From Puffinus mauretanicus (taxonomy: Eukaryota; Chordata; Aves; Procellariiformes; Procellariidae): a DNA stretch of 64,000 nt. The number at the start of each line of letters is the position of its first letter. The stretch's first letter is position 1. Shown piece by piece: positions 56,501-64,000 of this stretch. The notes beneath the pieces were generated by a model. It saw nothing but the letters and a program-made list of their open reading frames with translations. It did no database searches and was not told the origin of the DNA. The translations under genes and the position numbers were made by a program. The stretch is taken from positions 1,214,001 through 1,278,000 of the forward strand of contig JAJKFH010003229.1 in assembly GCA_023333565.1 (NCBI GenBank), written 5' to 3'.

Positions 56501-58590
56501 GCATTACACTGATGATAGCTTTCACTTTTTTTCCAGACTTTTATTTCAGCATCATAAGAGCCACAAAAGACAAATAAATTAAGCCCCAGGGGAGGTCAGG
56601 CTCTCCCTGTAAGCAGGGGAGGCGTGGGTGCTGGCTGCATGCCCAGCACAGAGGAGAAAATGCAGGGCGAAGAGAGGGGAGAACAGCCCAGCTTTGCCTC
56701 TGCCTTCTTCCTCCAAGGAAAGCTCACAGGAAATTTACTCTGTTAAGTCACAGGATTCGGTTACCGGATTTCAAAGTGAGTTTCTCAGTAATGATCAAGT
56801 ATTATTGGGGTTTTTTCAGAGAGAGAGAGAAGAATTCAGGTAGTCTGACAAGCCTGTTTTAATGCACACTTCTGACCAGCGCGGTGGTGTCTGAGCCCAC
56901 AGACACCACCTTAATGATGGACCAGGTAATGTCTTATGGAGATAAGAAAGGGAGAGAAATCTGAGAGACTAGTGAGGAATTCATCATCTGAGCCTGCTCC
57001 TCCTTCCCTGAGTCTTCCAGCCTCCCCACCTCCTCTCAGGGCCAGAAAGCCCCAGCTGACAAGTCCACTGGGTAAAGCCCAAAAGAGAAGATAACTCCTG
57101 GCTGTTGCCTGGCAACTGCAGGTGTAGCATCCCACTCCCTTTAGGTAGCACCAGCAAAAAGACCTGTGGCTATCAAAAAGGGCAAGTTATTTTCTTCATG
57201 TTCTTTTTGTAAAGCTGCCTTAGTCCTGTTGGTTACAAATCCTATTAGAGCATGGGGGTCCTAACTGGGATTTGAATGCCACAGTACCTTAATGGTGGTG
57301 TAAAAAAGGTAACCCCACGTCCAAAGGCCCTTTAGTGTGAGAAGGCACTTGTTGGTAGGGAGAGAGCAAGTATGCACACAAACACAGGTATGAATCAAAA
57401 GTGACAGTATAGGTGGCCACGTCACACAGGTGGGTGCTCAACAGGAGGGGTGCAAGCAGAGAAACAAGGTCTGTCCTGCCATATCCCTAATGGCTTCTTG
57501 AAGACAGGTTTGTTAAGCTCTGGTCTAAACCACAGCATCACAAAACGCATCTGCAATGGCTGTGTTCAGCAGCTGGCCCTTAACCTTTGGTGCTACTGAG
57601 CGGTACAAGCTTGCTTGCACCCTCCCAGAGATGTCCACCTTGCACCCATCCACCTCAGCGCTGACAGAGATCAGCCCTCCTTGCCACTGTGTGGTGGCCA
57701 GGTGATCCAGGCCACGGCAGCTCACCCCTCCGCCTCCCTGGCTCTGTATCACCGTCCCCGGTGGTACGTCTTGGCTGCTGCAGCGACGGACCGAGACAGC
57801 GTGGCATGGACTGGGTCTGCATAAAGGGGAAAAGCAAACCATTAGCTCAGCGATGTCTCAGGCAGTGGCAGTGGCACTGCCCTGTGGCAGTGTTAGGTAT
57901 GCTCCTGCACTTCCCTCTCTCCCCTCACTGCTTGATTTAAATTTGATCCATGAAGGGAACACCGACCATGCATACCCCTAACCTCTCCCTGGTCAGAGTT
58001 TATTCCATGTCAGCACTGCAGTGTTATTCTTCTGTTTCAGTACCCATTCCTGCTCCAGAATTGCCATCATTTGATTTTCCATTTTAATTTTCTAATGCAC
58101 ATAGAGCGGGAGAAAGGAGCAGCAAAATGACCCTGCCAGTGATCTCTGCTGTCAGTCCATCTGAAATATTACCCGCAGTGCTTCCCCAGTGCTAGCTGGC
58201 TGCAGAGAGCCCCGGGGGGGAATGGGCTTAACGGTGTAATTAAGCAGCTCCTGAGGTGGCCAGCACTGCCGAAGCTCCCAGGAGCATAAATGCTCTCTAT
58301 GCCTTTCTCACTCTCTGCAGTCACATGGAAGAGCTTCCCCCCCCAGAAGTTTATTTGTAACACGACAAATGCCCTCCTGAATCAGATTAATGGGCCATCT
58401 CGGCCGCCCAGCATCTTAACTCCGGCAGTGCCAGCGGGAGATGCCATTTAAGGTGAGCATGTGAGCCTGGCTACCAGTGGCAGTCCTTGCCCCGCACTTT
58501 CCCCTCGTTCCCAGGCACTGTGTTTGGTCTGTTAGGGGATACATCCTTGCCCGGTCCTTTTGGTATTTATTTAAGGACCTGTTGTTGACG
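53523..58590. other. Intergenic stretch without recognised gene
   Basis: Includes a CpG-containing patch at about 53850-54120, G-rich imperfect repeats (GGCTGA-GGGGA units) at 54255-54290, a T10 run at 54820-54829 and an 11-bp stem hairpin at 56883-56910. Overlapping open frames on minus at 54180-54699 occur in all three frames and are not convincing. Function unknown. Confidence 0.45.
56883..56910. repeat. Short perfect hairpin
   Basis: GGTGGTGTCTG and its exact reverse complement CAGACACCACC, separated by AGCCCA: an 11-bp stem with a 6-base loop. Confidence 0.85.
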
Positions 58591-58595
58591 AATTT

Positions 58596-58760
58596 TTCTA
58601 GCCCCTTTTTGGACCTGATGATCCTGTCTGTCCCCCTGAGCTCCTGAGGCAGTGAGTGCAAGCTGACTGCCTGCGGTGTAAAGAGGCACTTGCTTTTCCC
58701 TGCCTGGGACGGGTGGCCCGTGAGGTTCAGCAGGTGCCCTCAAACTCTGGCTGTGCACGA
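58596..58760. mobile_element. Possible old CR1/L3-type LINE remnant
   Basis: Text such as GAGGCAGTGAGTGCAAGCTG, CTGCGGTGTAAAGAGGCACT and TGCCTGGGACGGGTGGCCCG resembles an old amniote LINE fragment (usual form: a fragment with a GTGTGAAGAAGTACTTCCTTTT-like core, here much diverged). Identification is from memory only and the boundaries are vague. Confidence 0.3.
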
Positions 58761-58789
58761 GGTGGTGGATAACAGTTCTGCACCCAGCA

Positions 58790-61700
58790 TCACGACTTTG
58801 TAAACCTTGGGTCACACCCCCCCACCCCAAGGCCTCTCCAAATGATGCTTTCTTTGCTTTTTCCAAGCAGTTGATAAGCTCTTTATATTCCATATGATGG
58901 GGAAGGTTGTTGGCTTGTTAGTGTTAGGAAGAGATTATGTAGCTAATGTGTGGGATGTGTAAATGCATTTTTAGGAGGTTAAAAATAGGATCCTGAAATG
59001 CTGATATGTTGTGCGTATTACCACATTTATTTTTTTTGTCTGTCTCCTTACTGAGGTTTCCATAAGTTGTCACATGTGACTATTTCTGGTTTAGTTCCAT
59101 ATTAATGTTGAGTAACGGTGCATTAGTCTGAAACTCTTCCTCTGATGAACTGGGCAGCAGAATGTGGATGTTTTAGACAGACTTTATTTTCCAGCTGTGT
59201 TTTGATCTGCTCAAATGAAACAAGAGCTTCTCCCTGTCCCTCTCTCACCCCACCCGTGCATCACACTGTTGGGTGTAGGGTTTGCTTGTGGCTCATTCGA
59301 GGACAGGTACCAGCAGGCAAAATTATTTCGTAGTACAAGGCAAAATTGTTGTGGATCATCAGCTAGCTGGGATGTCTTGGGAACTGCAAGTCAGTATCTC
59401 AGTGGTTTCTTCTCCGCTTCTGTTTCTCCCTACAAAGCTACAGACAGGGTTCCCTGGGAAGGAGGACGACCTTTCCCGGCACTTCCAGCAGTACACTGAT
59501 AGTCAGCTTGAACCCTCGGTTTTTGTCTGGTTGCCCCTTCCTCCTGCCTTAACATCTTATACCTTTACACCACTTTCGCACCTATTCTGCAAAAGCCGGT
59601 ACTTCTCTTCCTGCTTTTCTAAAACGCGGCTGCTGTTTAGTTACAACTGAGTTATTCCTGAGTGAGCCAGAGCCTGTGATGCACCGTGCCTGCAGACAGC
59701 TAGCGCAGAGACTCTGCCTGCCTGGGAAAGTCTCGGATCTAATCTGCCCTGCGGCACCCAGCCCTGAGCGGGGCGGGGGCTATGCGAGTCTTCCTTCCCT
59801 GACTCACCGCAGAAGCTCTGTCTCCTCGCCCACGGAGTGAGCGTAGGACGGCTGGCCTCCTAACTCACACCCCAAACCTTGTGTGCTACCATTTCTCCTC
59901 CGGTGTGGTAAGCAGCATCCACACACCAGCTGTCTAATTAATCATTTGTAGGCATAAAGGTGAAGGTGGTGTCTTACAGTCAGAATGGAAAAGAGGAAAA
60001 TGTTGCAGCTTTGCAGCGATAAACATTTATTGTTGAGTGAAGCTTTCTGAGGCAGTCATCAAAAGCTTTAAAAAATGTCCTCACTATCCAGGTATTTTCA
60101 GCAAAAGGCTTAAACTGGTGCCTGTAGGAATTCCTGCTTTTTTCTACCCTGGAACTGGACTCCCCTGTCAGTAAGTTTACCTGCTGGGGTTCCTTTTTGA
60201 CCAACTGATGAATGCATAATACATTTATCATTGTTTTACACTGCCTCTGTTTTTGCTAGCTACTTCACTCTAATTTGGTAATCTTGCTCCCAGTTTTGAA
60301 CCAGAGTCCTTGTGGTAGAGCTAGTGAGCCCTTCAGTTAGCATCCGTAATTACTCCACTTCATCCTGCCTCATTTTAGATTTCTGTCATGTAGCTGTGGG
60401 TAACACTTACAGAGTGGGTCCCTAAGACCCATGGTGGTCAATGGAGAGGCCACTTAGAAGCAGATGCCTACACTGTAGACAGGTACAAGGAAGCAAGAGG
60501 AACCCAGAGTCCGGAAAGAGGATTTTCTCCAGTTCAGGCCAAGGTTATAGTTCCCTGAATGGGATTTTTGTCATTTGTACTGCCAGGAGAGGTGTTTGTA
60601 ACAACTACAACCCCCTCAGCCTACCATGCTAGCTGCCTCCTCTCTCATTTCAGTCAATGGTGATCTAGTTTAGCATGTAATTCCTGTGACCAAATGTGTA
60701 AATTTTGGGTTGAAATGAGTCATTTGCTTGACTCCACTGACCATATCTTCACTGCCTATAATGCACACTGTAAAGCATTAAAGCATTGACAGACTGCATG
60801 GCCTGGACTCAGCAGTAAGAAGACCTAATGCAGCTTTTGCTTTTTGGTGGTATGTCTGGTGAATTCAAAGGTTGGCCCTGGGCGCTTGTTAGACAGGGAA
60901 AGTAGTTATCATGAGCAAACTCGGGCAGTCCAAAGGGTAAAAAAAATCCGTAATTGTTTGTCAGGCAAAAGCAAATCTATATTCCTGCTGAGCTGACTTA
61001 GGCTCAAGTACTTATAGCTTGTTCCAGATTCAAGACAGGAATAGCTGAAAAATCACTTGGCGTTTTGAGCGTAGTGCTAACATTTCTCACCGAGTGGGAA
61101 GGAGGGGTGGAAAAGGAGAGGAGGGGAAGACAGGAAAGACTGACTGTGTCTCACACCTGAAAAAGAGAAACTCTGTTGACTCTAGTGGTTTGGTTAGGAA
61201 CCCTTGTGTGGGGGTTTGAAACAACCCCTCTGAGAGCCTCTGTTTCCCCCATCGGCATGTTTGTTTCTCAGAGGGGTTTTGGTGTATGTAGGATAGAACC
61301 CTTTCAGAGGACATGAACCTGGAAGGTCTGTTTCAAATTTGCACCCACGCCTGATGGGGATGTAAGGGCCCAAATCACAGAGGGCCAGGGAAGGTGTAAT
61401 CCAAGCAACCATGCTTGCCCCATGCTTGTAGATTGAGTGTTACTCAGAAGTGAGAGAGTGGAGTAGGCAAGTCTTAGAGGAGGATGTAGGAAGGCAAGAA
61501 TAAACCTTCTCTGAGGAAAGGGAGTGGAGAAAGATGACAGAGAGGAACATCGGGACTCTTTTTGTATTGACCATGCATTCACTACAATGACAAAAACATC
61601 AGCGATGAAGCACGTTTCCCACCCTCCTCACGCAATGCACTCCTGGTGACCAGTGTGTTTGTGGTCCTCATCAATGACAGCCATTAGCTCCATGCGCTGG

Positions 61701-64000
61701 ATGCCGTGGGAGGACTGGCACCCTGCCAGTCACACAGGGCTCTCCTCCCGGCAAGAAACACCCATTCAGCTTCCATCATGCACATGGTGAGGGCTTGAAA
61801 AGAAAGATACAAGCAAAGCTCTTGAAACCAAGGCTGGAAGCAGATGTCATGGGTGACGTGAGTGCTTCTGAAGAGCTGTCTATAAATATATTGTGAAGGT
61901 CCACGAAGGCCCATGTATGACTAGGCAGCCTTGACGGTCAGTGCAGAGGCTCCCTGAGCTAAGCTTGGGACAGGAAGGTGAGCGCAGCCAGCAGCCCCCC
62001 GATGCTGGCTCCCATGGGGATTGAAGGCCTGGAGGATGCATAATTTTGGCAGCCTCTCCCACTTGCCCTGCTCAAAGGGAGCAAGCCTGGAGGCTGTCTC
62101 ACAGACCCGGAGCACCACCTTACCCTGGCAGTCTTGCCCACCCCAAACTGGGTAATGGCCGACGGGCAGGACTTGCATGGTGAGACACCCCAGGGCAGTA
62201 GCTCCACTTCTGGTCCCAGGGATGAGCTCCCAAAGGGTGACGTGGAGCACTGGCATCCACTCACAGCTGATGGCCTTGACTGTGCCCACTCACATCCAGA
62301 AGCTGGATGTTTGCTAGGCACTCCAAGGGTGACGCGGCCCCACGTGTCCCCAAGGCCTTGGTCAGACTCAGGCAGAGGAGTCCAAGCATGGTGGCTACTC
62401 GGGAGGAAATCCTGCCATCCTCATCCTTTGGGAAAAAAACAGCCCAGGACAACAGACATCAGGTGTCCTCCCAGGACCGCCGCAGGATGGGGCTCCCACC
62501 CTCAGACCACAGCCCCTTGCAGGTCACACTGTCTGAACACGAGCAGGGAGGCAGATGGAGAAGCCAACTTTGTGGTGCCACTCAGGAGCTGCACCAGGAA
62601 AGACAGAAATAGAGTTTTTCTGGCATTAAGTCTTAAAAGGGAGATGATGCGTGTACAAACTGATGTGGGCAGTGACACTTTAACGGAAGACAGATGAAAG
62701 GACAGCATGGTACTTTCTAGAAGGGGTGGCAAGTGAGGGAGGCAGGGTTCGGTGGGCTTCTGAAAGTGCCAGACTGTATGTGCAGTTGAATTGTTTAGCC
62801 CTGGAGGCTGGATTATAGATACTCTGAAATAAACACCTTGAACTTGGGTGGTAATGGGGACGGGAGACGCCTCAGGACCAAATGCTTTGATCAGCATATC
62901 CACACTTATTACACTGCATTAATTGCTAAGGTAGGCTGAGCCAGATGTCACACCAGCTTTCTCTTCATCAAAAGCAGCAGCAGCATGAAGTTTCCTATGT
63001 ACCTCAGCACTCATTTCCTGCAGACCAGCTTTTATATTTCATGGTTCCCCTGCTCTCTTTTCCAGTTGCTTGAATAGCTCTGTTTAATTCAACCCTAGAA
63101 GAACGCGCATTTCTTTTGCAATGTCGAGATCTATGCGCTCCCCACTTCCATGAAGTCCTGAGCTGAACGCTCCCAAGCTAGAAGTGATACAAAATGAAAA
63201 ATATTGCATGTTTACAGAGACAATACCTTGCCTGCTTTTAAACTAACTAAGATCTTTGCTCACAGATAAGAAAAGGCTAACAGTGTTTATTGAGGTCTAA
63301 TTATTTATTATTGAAAAAGAACAGATTTTGGACCAGAGTTTCCTTCAGCTAAGTGCCATCAAAGCAGATTAAAAAAAGGCACTTTCAAAGAGTTTACAGT
63401 TTATGCAGTCTGCAGCCAGGTTGGAGAAAAATAATCAGAGCAGACTTATAAACAAATCCACGGTTTTGTGTTAATGGAGTCAGAGTTTGTTCTTGAGTTG
63501 CGTAATAGTCTGCAGCACTATAAAACTGAAGCAAACATGCAGTAGCAAAACGTTGAGGACTTTATTGTGTACATTTACAAAGTAGTTTAGTCAAAAGCAT
63601 ATGGAGCCATTTAAAATGCCATTCAGCTAACACTGACTTGCCTACACTCTGCGTATATTTAGTGTTTATTGTAATTATAGGTTCACAGAGATGCATATAC
63701 AAGTGTCTACTCTTAATGTAGGTGACTGTGTGATAGAGGCCTATTTTTATTATGGCCTTTGACTTACAATATTTCCTGAGTTGTGTATTTAAATTTGAAC
63801 TTTTAAATATCAAAGTCTATGTTAATGAGAATCTTGTGTGTTTTATAAAGCCACAGAGCTGCGGACCCCAAACAGCTCCCAATTATTTCAAAACAGAAAT
63901 AATAGTAGCATTTGCTGTCTTACTTCCCAGCCAGCAGAAAACTTCCCAGAAATTATTTGATGAGGTATTTGCTGTGTTTGTGTTTTTGCATACTGTTGGG
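58790..64000. other. Intergenic stretch to window end, no gene recognised
   Basis: Moderately GC-rich to about 62.7 kb, then AT-rich. Contains a 13-bp inverted repeat at 61223-61278. A 187-codon plus-strand open frame (62134-62697) has no family likeness and overlaps minus-strand frames of similar length, so it is not called. By synteny APP should lie further right on the minus strand; none of its coding sequence was seen here. Confidence 0.45.
61223..61278. repeat. 13-bp inverted repeat
   Basis: AACCCCTCTGAGA at 61223-61235 and TCTCAGAGGGGTT at 61266-61278 are exact reverse complements around a 30-base loop. Confidence 0.85.

Noticed and set aside
57525..57842. 105-codon minus-strand frame
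   Set aside because: No known family, no splice support, and comparable plus-strand frames cover the same bases.
62134..62697. 187-codon plus-strand frame near the right end
   Set aside because: Overlaps several minus-strand frames of similar length in GC-rich DNA, has no recognisable motif, and shows no exon-like boundaries.
63100..64000. Possible APP 3' UTR on the minus strand
   Set aside because: APP is expected further right by synteny and AT-rich sequence with TTTATT is present, but I could not match any APP sequence, so it is not called.
38191..64000. tRNA, snoRNA or microRNA genes in the intergenic region
   Set aside because: By-eye reading found no tRNA B-box with a plausible cloverleaf and no long hairpin of precursor-miRNA size; a covariance-model search was not possible.

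Overview
The window is vertebrate nuclear DNA, most likely from a bird. Genes have many short exons in long AT-rich introns. There is one strong CpG island, a CR1-type LINE tail, and several long terminal repeats (LTRs) of kinds common in avian genomes. The gene order JAM2 (+), ATP5PF (-), GABPA (+), then a long gap, matches the conserved vertebrate block that continues to APP. The translated exons align almost without gaps to the mammalian proteins as I remember them; no database search was run.

Left part (1-5.1 kb): the last four exons of JAM2, coding for the transmembrane helix and short cytoplasmic tail, followed by its 3' UTR. ATP5PF is convergent with it; its poly(A) signal lies less than 500 bp from the last JAM2 signal. 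ATP5PF (5.1-8.9 kb coding, minus strand) is complete: three coding exons and 107 codons.

Middle (about 9.0-10.5 kb): a CpG island that forms a head-to-head promoter for ATP5PF and GABPA. It contains a closely spaced inverted pair of ETS/GABP sites, a reversed CCAAT box and a ZNF143-like motif. GABPA (first non-coding exon ending near 9965, coding exons 13.8-35.5 kb, 3' UTR to about 38.1 kb) is complete, with nine coding exons and 455 codons. It encodes the DNA-binding subunit of GABP/NRF-2, which activates many nuclear genes for oxidative phosphorylation, so it is a plausible regulator of its neighbour ATP5PF and of itself.

Right part (38.2-64 kb): about 26 kb with no recognisable protein-coding gene. 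By synteny this is the GABPA-APP intergenic interval, but I see no APP sequence. It contains a 40.9-kb LTR, a possible 47.5-kb LTR, a clear solo LTR at 52.9-53.5 kb with target-site duplications and duplicated U3 segments, a few GC-rich patches, and simple repeats. A nested LTR-in-LTR insertion lies in GABPA intron 5 (24.9-25.9 kb, counting introns between coding exons plus the 5' UTR intron).

I found no novel multi-gene system. The most notable points are a GC-AG intron next to a 16-bp micro-exon in JAM2, the promoter architecture, and the LTR insertions whose exact ends can be read.
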